Shown: one piece after another, positions 15,484-21,051 of the stretch
How the letters are laid out: each line of letters begins with the position of its first letter
Position numbering within the stretch: position 1 is the stretch's first letter
NCBI RefSeq assembly: GCF_014384885.1
Contig: NZ_JACRST010000003.1
Coordinates: forward strand, 62,001-126,000
Direction: 5' to 3'
DNA: 64,000 nt
Origin: Ligaoa zhengdingensis
GTDB taxonomy: Bacteria; Bacillota; Clostridia; Oscillospirales; Ruminococcaceae
Program-made: the position numbers and the translations under genes
The notes under the pieces: generated by a model
Told to the model about the DNA's origin: nothing
What the model saw: only the letters and a program-made list of their open reading frames with translations
Database searches by the model: none

Positions 15484-15849
15484 CTAATTTTTTTCTTTTT
15501 TGGCCAGGAGCTCCCGCACGCCCATATAGAGCAGCAGCAGCGCGAACAATTTGCTGAGCAGATTTTCGCTGATTATGCGGGTCAACCACAGTCCGCCCCA
15601 CACACCGGCCAGACCGAACGGGATGCAGATAAAAGCGGATTTATAGTTGATGAGCTTGTTTTTGGCGTGGATGCAGACGGCAACCACGGCGATGGGCAGA
15701 AAAAAGATGAGATTGATCCCCTGTGCGGCGAGCTGGTTCATTCCGGCAAAAGCGGTCAGATACAGCAGCAGCACCGCGCCGCCCCCCACGCCCATGGACG
15801 CGGCAATGCCCGCGAGCAGGGAGGAAATAAAAATCCAGACGTAACTCAT
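15484..15849 (-). CDS. TauE/SafE-family membrane protein, second half
   Basis: A 121-residue protein with about four membrane spans, matching one half of a TauE/SafE (sulfite/organosulfonate exporter-like) permease. The repeat-start glycine motif is GIAASMGVGGGAVLLLYL near residues 12-29. ATG 15849 overlaps the stop of the preceding half-size gene (ATGA). Full TauE/SafE proteins are ~250 residues with two such halves, so this and its partner are a split permease that presumably assembles as a heterodimer. The substrate is unknown. Confidence 0.82.
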   Translation of the reverse strand: MSYVWIFISSLLAGIAASMGVGGGAVLLLYLTAFAGMNQLAAQGINLIFFLPIAVVAVCIHAKNKLINYKSAFICIPFGLAGVWGGLWLTRIISENLLSKLFALLLLYMGVRELLAKKEKN

Positions 15850-16247
15850 CGCAGCAGCAGGCGGATGGCGGAATAGAGGATGAACACCGCAAACACCTTC
15901 CGCAACCAAAAATCGGAGATTTTGCGCAGCAGCAGCGCACCGGCCACCGCGCCGATCACCCCGCCCGGCAGATAGGGTAGGGCGTCGGATAATGTCACAT
16001 TGCCGCCTGTGACATATAGATATGAGCTCGCCAACGATAAAAACAGGGTGATCAAAATGGCGGTGGCGTGCGCGGTTTTGACATCGCCATCCAGCTTGCG
16101 CAGAAAACTGACCGCTACAATGCCGCCGCCTGCGCCGAACAGCCCGTTGAGCACGCCGATCGAGGCGCCGGCCAGTGCGTGCCAGCAGAACCCGGCTATG
16201 CCGGCCGGCTTTTTGTCCGAGTGTGAAGCCTGATTCAGAGCAACCAC
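15846..16247 (-). CDS. TauE/SafE-family membrane protein, first half
   Basis: A half-size TauE/SafE protein of about 133 residues with the motif GVLNGLFGAGGGIVAVSFL and four spans. The start is uncertain. The only ATG in frame (16286) lies inside the hairpin of the upstream gene's terminator and has no ribosome site. I give GTG 16247, which directly adjoins AAGGAAG; a rarer start slightly downstream is possible. It is translationally coupled to the second half by an ATGA overlap. Confidence 0.78.
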   Translation of the reverse strand: MVALNQASHSDKKPAGIAGFCWHALAGASIGVLNGLFGAGGGIVAVSFLRKLDGDVKTAHATAILITLFLSLASSYLYVTGGNVTLSDALPYLPGGVIGAVAGALLLRKISDFWLRKVFAVFILYSAIRLLLR

Positions 16248-16258
16248 TTCCTTACGAT

Positions 16259-16290
16259 AAAAAATCCCTATGGAACAGTGTTCCATAGGG
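16259..16290 (-). terminator. Terminator downstream of tcdA
   Basis: Perfect 10-bp arms CCCTATGGAA (16266-16275) and TTCCATAGGG (16281-16290), followed on the minus strand by ATTTTTT. It lies ten bases after the tcdA stop and before the split TauE/SafE pair. Confidence 0.85.
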
Positions 16291-16298
16291 AGAAGTGA

Positions 16299-17018
16299 TT
16301 ATTCCAACCTAGATTCCGCCAAAACATCCCGTACCAATTCGGCGGCGAGCAGATACCCCGCGACCGGCGGCACAAACGAAATGCTACCCGGACTGTGGCG
16401 GCCGTTTTCGCTGGAGGCCAGCACCTTGCGCGCCACCTCTGTGGAATAGACGACCTTTTGATGAAGGACGCCGCGCCGCTTCAGCTCCTTGCGCATCACG
16501 CGGGCCAATGGACATCCGCTGCCGGACGTTTCGGCGATGTCGCCCACCCGCAGCAGGGAAGGGTCGAGCCGGTTGCCGGTGCCCAGCGCCATCAGCAGGC
16601 GGACACCCCGCTCCTGGCAGGACACCGCCAGATGCAGCTTGGCGGTCACAGTATCGATCGCATCGACGACGCAATCGGGGGCAAAATCAAACACAGCGGC
16701 GCTGCTTTCCGGCAGATAAAAGCAGCTGAGCGCCGCGATCTCCGCCTCCGGATTGATATCGCGCAGGCGTTCCGCCGCTACATCCACTTTGTTCATTCCC
16801 ACATGCCGGTGGGTATAAAAAATCTGGCGGTTCAGATTGGTGATGTCCACCGTATCATGATCCACCAGCAACAAATGGCCTACTCCCGCGCGGCAGAGCG
16901 CTTCAGCCGCAGCACAGCCGACGCCGCCCAATCCGATCACAGCGACACGCAGCGCCTGCATGCGCTCCATCGCTTCGTCGCCCAGAAGCAGGGCCGATCT
17001 CGTCAAAAATTCGGTCAC
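16299..17018 (-). CDS. tcdA: tRNA threonylcarbamoyladenosine dehydratase (TcdA/CsdL, YrvM)
   Basis: A 239-residue E1-like enzyme of the ThiF/MoeB superfamily that cyclises t6A37 to ct6A37 in ANN-decoding tRNAs using ATP. The nucleotide-binding motif GLGGVGCAAAEAL is at residues ~31-43, then DHDTVDITNLNRQ and VDAIDTVTAK. The insertion GSGCPLARVMRKELKRRG and the C-terminal GSISFVPPVAGYLLA are characteristic of TcdA rather than ThiF. GTG 17018 has GAGG eight bases before it; an open extension upstream enters the RNA gene. It follows the probable 6S RNA, as Bacillus yrvM follows bsrA. Confidence 0.9.
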   Translation of the reverse strand: MTEFLTRSALLLGDEAMERMQALRVAVIGLGGVGCAAAEALCRAGVGHLLLVDHDTVDITNLNRQIFYTHRHVGMNKVDVAAERLRDINPEAEIAALSCFYLPESSAAVFDFAPDCVVDAIDTVTAKLHLAVSCQERGVRLLMALGTGNRLDPSLLRVGDIAETSGSGCPLARVMRKELKRRGVLHQKVVYSTEVARKVLASSENGRHSPGSISFVPPVAGYLLAAELVRDVLAESRLE

Positions 17019-17054
17019 AGTGTATTCCTCATATCGTTGGAGTTGTTTATAGAA

Positions 17055-17242
17055 GTAACCCGCCTTGCCGGTGGTATGGCTTATTAAACCCGTCCTAAGA
17101 CAGGGTGGGTAAAACCTCCTCGCGGTTTCACGCTCCCTTCGTCCGCCAGAGCGGGAGGTCTGCAATCTGCCGCGAGATCCGGAATCCCTTTTCGTAAGTG
17201 TTGGATTTATAGACGCCATACCTGTCGCACAAGGCAGGAAAC
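17055..17242 (-). ncRNA. ssrS: Probable 6S RNA (SsrS)
   Basis: About 185 bases without a plausible reading frame. The two ends pair over a long closing stem: TGCCTTG/CAAGGCG and GGTATGGC/GCCATACC (17059-17082 with 17213-17238, minus-strand reading). Inside are CTCGCGG/CCGCGAG, CTCCC/GGGAG, and ACCC...GGGT around CCTGTCTTAGGA. A long rod with internal bubbles is the 6S shape, an RNA polymerase-binding regulator. Bacillus 6S-1 (bsrA) lies next to yrvM, the tcdA homologue, and the same order is seen here. I did not recognise a base-for-base consensus; a covariance-model search would settle it. Confidence 0.62.
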
Positions 17243-17270
17243 AAGCGGATTGATCTTCCGTTTGCAAAAA

Positions 17271-17582
17271 TTAGTCTTCCTCGGTAAAGTCGTAATAATC
17301 CTTGAGATGATCCATGAAGATAGCGGAAACTTTGTCAAATTCATCCTCATCTTCAATCGCGATCAAAAATTCCTCTTCGCCCTCCGCCTGGATTTTCAGC
17401 ACGATCAGCTCGCCGTCGTCCTCCTCCAGCGCGGCCTCGTCTTCCACCGGAACCACAGCGATGTAACGGTGATCGTCGTCCTCTTCATAGGTATCGAGCA
17501 CTTCAAATTCATGATCGACGCCGTCCTCATCCTGTAAAGTCAGGATATCCGGACCATACTCCATTTCTTCATCAAAACTCAT
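17271..17582 (-). CDS. DUF1292 (YrzB-like) acidic protein
   Basis: A 103-residue acidic protein of the DUF1292 family; function unknown. Conserved stretches are ILTLQDEDGVDHEFEVLDTYEEDDHRYIAVVP, LIVLKI and EEEFLIAIEDEDEFDKVSAIF. ATG 17582 is preceded by GGGAGG at six bases; an 11-codon in-frame extension upstream has no ribosome site. In Bacilli the homologue is a small housekeeping-neighbourhood gene. Here it is upstream of the probable 6S RNA and tcdA on the same strand. Confidence 0.85.
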   Translation of the reverse strand: MSFDEEMEYGPDILTLQDEDGVDHEFEVLDTYEEDDDHRYIAVVPVEDEAALEEDDGELIVLKIQAEGEEEFLIAIEDEDEFDKVSAIFMDHLKDYYDFTEED

Positions 17583-17677
17583 GGTGAACCTCCCTAACAG
17601 CTGCGCCAGCGGCACAGATAATCAACCGAAAAGCGATGCACACAGCGGAACGCGGTTCGCTTCCTGATTACTTTCTT

Positions 17678-17705
17678 ATTATAATACAATTTGAGGGTAA
17701 GTCAA
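17678..17705 (-). promoter_or_regulatory. Promoter of the DUF1292 gene
   Basis: Minus-strand TTGACT (17700-17705), 16-base spacer, TATAAT (17678-17683). The leader of about 90 bases to ATG 17582 shows no known element. This promoter is divergent from the one at 17765-17793. Confidence 0.75.
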
Positions 17706-17764
17706 TAACAAAGCGATTTTAATATTAGATTCACAAATTATTTAATTAACATACAATAAAACTA

Positions 17765-17793
17765 TTGACAATAAACAATCTGTGTGCTATAGT
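17765..17793 (+). promoter_or_regulatory. Consensus promoter before a very small reading frame
   Basis: TTGACA (17765-17770), exactly 17 bases, TATAGT (17788-17793). The predicted start is near 17800. A hairpin with arms GCAAGT (17809-17814) and ACTTGC (17828-17833) follows in the short leader. A promoter this close to consensus in an AT-rich gap argues for a real transcript. Confidence 0.78.
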
Positions 17794-17853
17794 AAAGACA
17801 AGAACAGAGCAAGTAATAAAATAAACAACTTGCAATGAAAGGTGGCGATTCCC

Positions 17854-17931
17854 ATGTACACGGAAACCGAACCGGTTCAGTTTGTAGGTTGCGTGCTCCA
17901 GGCGGAATACGCAACCGTTCTCGAAGACTAA
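17854..17931 (+). CDS. Putative 25-residue peptide
   Basis: ATG 17854 lies eight bases after AAAGGTGG and 54 bases after a predicted start from a near-perfect promoter. The 25-residue product begins MYTETEPVQFVGCV and has one cysteine at position 13, a Glu/Asp-rich end and no membrane-spanning or classical secretion segment. It could be a leader peptide, a signalling or RiPP-type precursor, or a regulatory upstream frame. No modification enzyme, protease or exporter gene is adjacent, so no function is assigned. Confidence 0.45.
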   Translation: MYTETEPVQFVGCVLQAEYATVLED

Positions 17932-17951
17932 CCGCACCATAAGAGGAAGAG

Positions 17952-18047
17952 ATGTCGTTTTGGCTGGTTTGTCAAAACGGATACTTTGAACGGATGGCAG
18001 TAAGCCAAAATCTGGTTAGCAGTTTAGTGGACGAGAGATACAACTGA
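17952..18047 (+). CDS. Putative 31-residue peptide
   Basis: ATG 17952 is five bases after GAGG in AAGAGGAAGAG, 20 bases downstream of the 25-codon frame and on the same predicted transcript. The 31-residue product begins MSFWLVCQNGYFERMAV and also has one cysteine, at position 7. It is not recognised. Its ribosome site and position support translation, but at this length chance cannot be excluded. Confidence 0.35.
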   Translation: MSFWLVCQNGYFERMAVSQNLVSSLVDERYN

Positions 18048-18369
18048 ATACACATTTATCCGGGTGCCAGAGAGCATCTGTGGTAACATGTCGACAAAAT
18101 GAATGTAAAGGTTGAGTCCCATGAACCATTAAAGGCGTAATTCACCAAAGAAATATGAAGGGTGAGTCCAATGAAATAAGCACTTTTGAGAGAGAGCTTA
18201 GTGGGCAACAAACACGAATTGGTTTGTCAGTCATAATACTGCAAAGATTATCTTTTGTAAGTTGTGCGACGCAAATTTGTTCGAATCATGTGGAAGATAG
18301 GAGATTTAACCTGTAAAAAATTTATATAAATAGTACGTGGTACGTATTCATTTATACAAAATATTCAGG
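18048..18369 (+). other. AT-rich non-coding stretch with repeated start-like segment
   Basis: No convincing gene. A 24-base segment at 18102-18125 recurs at 18152-18175 with 20 of 24 identities and a 50-base period. A third, looser match is the start region of the 25-codon frame (17834-17856). Each copy looks like AAGG, a short gap, TCC and ATG, but the frames from the internal ATG close after three and two codons. A 53-codon frame (18155-18316) begins in the second copy without a good ribosome site. The stretch ends at the terminator 18370-18402. Confidence 0.4.
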
Positions 18370-18402
18370 GCCCGCAGCAACAGTCGTTGCTGCGGGCTTT
18401 TT
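18370..18402 (+). terminator. Strong terminator closing the small-peptide region
   Basis: Perfect arms GCCCGCAGCAAC (18370-18381) and GTTGCTGCGGGC (18386-18397) around a four-base loop, followed by TTTTTGTG. No large gene precedes it on this strand for over 10 kb, so it must end the transcript from the 17765 promoter, about 600 nt long. Confidence 0.88.
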
Positions 18403-18423
18403 GTGTCCGCTCGGAAAAAGTTC

Positions 18424-18452
18424 TTGCCACATCTATAGGAATCAGATATAAT
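18424..18452 (+). promoter_or_regulatory. Promoter of the cyclophilin lipoprotein
   Basis: TTGCCA (18424-18429), 17 bases, TATAAT (18447-18452), then a leader of about 80 bases. Confidence 0.75.
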
Positions 18453-18540
18453 AAGCTACGGAGTGTTGGCGGGAAGCTGCACTGCAAAAGAAAATATTGG
18501 CCGTTTTCCACGGGGTGGAGCGGCCTTATGAGGTGATTTG

Positions 18541-19308
18541 GTGAATAAATTTTTGAAGTGTGCCAGCATGCTCTTAGCGCTTGCAATGATCTTTACCGCG
18601 GCGGGCTGCAAAAGCCAGGATTCCGTAGATTCGGAGGATGAGATCATCAAGACTCCTGAGCAGCAGATCGAGGAGAATAAGAACATCACCGACGATCAGG
18701 TCAATCTGGTTCAGTTTGAGGAAGTTCCTGACGGCGCGCAGGTCGCCAGAATTGAAACCAGCATGGGCGAGATCGTCGCGGTGCTCTATCCGGAAGAAGC
18801 TCCCAAAGCGGTGGAAAATTTTGTGGCGCTCGCCAAGTCTGGGTATTACACCGGCCTGTCTGTTCATCGCGTCATCAGCAACTACCTGATTCAATCGGGC
18901 GACCCCACTGGCACTGGCACCGGCGGTGAAAGCAGCTTTAAAGATGAAAGCGGCAATCCCGTTGGATTTGAAGGGGAGTATTCGCTGAATATGTGGAACT
19001 TCAAGGGCGCTTTGGGTATGGTGCCCAATGCGGATGGCTTGAATGGTAGCCAGTTCTATATGATTGTCAACAGCGCGCTGGAACAGGAGACGCTCGATAA
19101 GATGGAGGAGGCCAATTTTCCGCAGAAGGTCATCGACAAGTACAAAGAGGTTGGCGGCGCGCCATGGATGGACGGTAAATACACCGTGTTTGCCCAGGTG
19201 GTGGAAGGGCTGGAAATCCTCGATGAAATTGCTGCGGTCGCGGTAGATGAGAATAAGGTCCCGGAGGAGGATGTCATCATCACGCAGATCACAATCGACA
19301 CCTACTAA
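18541..19308 (+). CDS. Cyclophilin-type peptidyl-prolyl isomerase, lipoprotein
   Basis: A 255-residue predicted lipoprotein: signal peptide with lipobox TAAGC (C23), then a charged linker (~25-65) and a cyclophilin domain from ~70 (ARIETSMGEIVAVLYPEEAPKAVENF, GLSVHRVISNYLIQSGDP, GSQFYMIV, VFAQVVEGLEILDEI). It would help fold exported proteins outside the membrane. The usual FHRV/GGD pair is changed to VHRV and SGD. GTG 18541 lies eight bases after GAGG in GAGGTGATTTG. A second, cytoplasmic cyclophilin lies 5.6 kb downstream. Confidence 0.9.
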   Translation: MNKFLKCASMLLALAMIFTAAGCKSQDSVDSEDEIIKTPEQQIEENKNITDDQVNLVQFEEVPDGAQVARIETSMGEIVAVLYPEEAPKAVENFVALAKSGYYTGLSVHRVISNYLIQSGDPTGTGTGGESSFKDESGNPVGFEGEYSLNMWNFKGALGMVPNADGLNGSQFYMIVNSALEQETLDKMEEANFPQKVIDKYKEVGGAPWMDGKYTVFAQVVEGLEILDEIAAVAVDENKVPEEDVIITQITIDTY

Positions 19309-19319
19309 TTGTTACAATC

Positions 19320-19362
19320 AAAAATCCCCGGCTGCGATCAGATTCGCAAGCCGGGGATTTTT
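19320..19362. terminator. Bidirectional terminator
   Basis: AAAATCCCCGGCT pairs with AGCCGGGGATTTT around a short loop with a secondary TGCGA/TCGCA pairing. T runs on both strands. It serves the cyclophilin gene and the convergent gene that ends at 19363. Confidence 0.82.
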
Positions 19363-19680
19363 TCAGGATTTTTTGATTCCGTCTTTGAGGGCGCGTTCCA
19401 GCCAGACGCTGGCGAGATCCATCGCATCATAGAGGCTGGACTTTTCACTCTTTTTGATGATGCGATCGCGCGCACGCAGATCCAGATCGGTGGACAGGAG
19501 CTGGATGGTCACCTTTTGCGCGACGTCAAGGCCGATGGTCTCATCCTTTTGGCTCTCCTGAATCTGCATCATAATCACGTATTTATCCTTCATGCTGCCG
19601 TAATAGATAGTATTTTTGCAACGAACAAGAGGCTTTCCCTTATAGGTTAAAAACTGCTCTTCTTTTTTCGCTTCACTCAT
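19363..19680 (-). CDS. Conserved hypothetical protein
   Basis: A 105-residue soluble protein, MSEAKKEEQFLTYKGKPLVR..., with AGGAGG nine bases before the ATG. A beta-rich N-terminal half (CKNTIYYGSMKDKYVIMMQIQ) and a helical C-terminal third (SLYDAMDLASVWLERAL) are visible. No catalytic motif or membrane segment. It resembles short conserved Clostridial proteins of unknown function, but I cannot name a family. It stands alone between terminators. Confidence 0.65.
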   Translation of the reverse strand: MSEAKKEEQFLTYKGKPLVRCKNTIYYGSMKDKYVIMMQIQESQKDETIGLDVAQKVTIQLLSTDLDLRARDRIIKKSEKSSLYDAMDLASVWLERALKDGIKKS

Positions 19681-19822
19681 CACAATCATCCTCCTGTTTA
19701 TATCAAATCTCATCGAAAACCGGTTGATCCACCAGATTTGGTGTGACAATGTTATATTATACCATAATTATGGGCTGTTGTAAACGCGGGCAGTCAAAAC
19801 CACAAAAGTTTGACCATGCCGG

Positions 19823-20572
19823 TTAATCTTCGCGGAACAGATCCTCAAGCATCTTCTGCGGATAGTTCAGAAACTGGCGCGTCAGCAGGTAGTGGGAGGT
19901 CTCCCCGTAAGGGGTGAGGCGGATGCCGACTTCGTCCAATTGGTAGATTTCCGCGCCCGGATAGGCCATGAGAATGGGGGAGTGGGTGGCGATCAGAAAC
20001 TGCGAATCCCGTTCGACCAGGTCCCGCATCCGGATCAGCATGGCGAATAGGCTGGAGGGGGAAAGCGCCGCCTCCGGTTCGTCCAGCAGGTAGAGCCCCT
20101 GTCCGCCAAAGCGATGAAGCATCAGCGCAAGAAAGCTCTCGCCGTGCGATTGGCAGTGCAAAGACCGGCCGCCGTAGCTTTTCAGCAGCGGGACCGGCGT
20201 GATTTTATCAAGGCGGTCCACCTCGGTGGCGACGTTGTAGAAGCTCTCTGCGCGCAGAAAAAAACCATCCTTTGGCCGCTTCACCCCCTTGGAGACGATG
20301 AGTGCGCGGTGAAGCAGGGAATGGGTATCGCTGGTGGAAAAGGAAAAGTTGCGGGTGCCCCCTTCGGGATTAAACCCGCAGGCGACCGCGACCGCCTCCA
20401 GCAGAGTGGATTTTCCCGTCCCGTTTTCTCCCACCAGAAAGGTCACCGGCTGGCGCAGCTCCAGTCGTCCCAGATGCTTGACGGCGGGCAGCGAAAAGAC
20501 ATAGCTCTGCGCCAGTTCGGCGTCTACTGGTTGGCGCAGCTCTATGCGGGTGAGATACAGACCGCTGAACAA
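19823..20572 (-). CDS. AAA-type (SMC/ABC-like) ATPase of the COG3910 group
   Basis: A 249-residue P-loop ATPase. Walker A is GENGTGKST (residues ~48-56), the ABC-like signature is SHGESFLAL (~145-153), Walker B is GLYLLDEPEAALS (~158-170), and the switch is IATHSPILM. Such small SMC-like ATPases occur in Firmicutes with roles in DNA or nucleotide-related stress that remain unclear. The start is TTG 20572, eight bases after GGAGG. An ATG-initiated extension to 20638 would run through the terminator hairpin of the upstream gene and is rejected. No nuclease partner is adjacent. Confidence 0.78.
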   Translation of the reverse strand: MFSGLYLTRIELRQPVDAELAQSYVFSLPAVKHLGRLELRQPVTFLVGENGTGKSTLLEAVAVACGFNPEGGTRNFSFSTSDTHSLLHRALIVSKGVKRPKDGFFLRAESFYNVATEVDRLDKITPVPLLKSYGGRSLHCQSHGESFLALMLHRFGGQGLYLLDEPEAALSPSSLFAMLIRMRDLVERDSQFLIATHSPILMAYPGAEIYQLDEVGIRLTPYGETSHYLLTRQFLNYPQKMLEDLFRED

Positions 20573-20598
20573 TGCCGCCACCTCCGTTGCTGCAACAC

Positions 20599-20671
20599 AA
20601 AAACGCCCTCTCCGTCGGGGATTCAGCGGCAAAGGCAATCGCCGCTGAAATTCCCCGCGCAGGGAGGGCGC
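20599..20671 (-). terminator. Long terminator of the IreB-family gene
   Basis: On the minus strand GCGCCCTCC...GGAGAGGGCG forms the outer stem and GGGGAATTTCAGCGGC/GCCGCTGAATCCCC the inner one, followed by TTTTTG. It begins ten bases after the IreB-family stop. Confidence 0.78.
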
Positions 20672-20681
20672 TGGATCAACC

Positions 20682-20927
20682 TTAATCGTTCAGATACGCT
20701 TTGACAAGCGCCTGCAACAGTTCATCCCGGTCGATACGCCGGATCAAACTGCGCGCATTGTTGTGCGTTGTAATATAGGTGGGGTCCTCCGACAGGATAT
20801 AGCCCACAATTTGGTTGATGGGGTTGTAGCCCTTCTCGCGCAAAGCATCGTATACAGTGGTTAAGGTCTGTTTCATCTGCTTTTCTTTGTCCTCATGAAT
20901 CGAAAAGGAAATTGTGGGCTCATGCAT
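20682..20927 (-). CDS. IreB-family regulatory phosphoprotein (UPF0297/DUF965)
   Basis: An 81-residue protein; family-wide features are the N-terminal TISFSIHEDKEKQMKQTL, the middle EKGYNPINQIVGYILSEDPTYITTHNNAR and the C-terminal RSLIRRIDRDELLQALVKAYL. In Enterococcus faecalis IreB is phosphorylated by the Ser/Thr kinase IreK and affects cephalosporin resistance; elsewhere the role is unknown. GGAGGT lies before the ATG. It usually sits with alaS, ruvX and DUF1292 genes; here it is separated from DUF1292 by 3 kb. Confidence 0.93.
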   Translation of the reverse strand: MHEPTISFSIHEDKEKQMKQTLTTVYDALREKGYNPINQIVGYILSEDPTYITTHNNARSLIRRIDRDELLQALVKAYLND

Positions 20928-21051
20928 GATACAAACCTCCTATATAAACGGCTTTGTTTATAGAATACACGAAAAGAGTAAAATTATCAAGCGAAAAAGG
21001 ACGATCTTTACAGATTTTTCAAATCATATCGCACATTTTGTGATGAAACGA

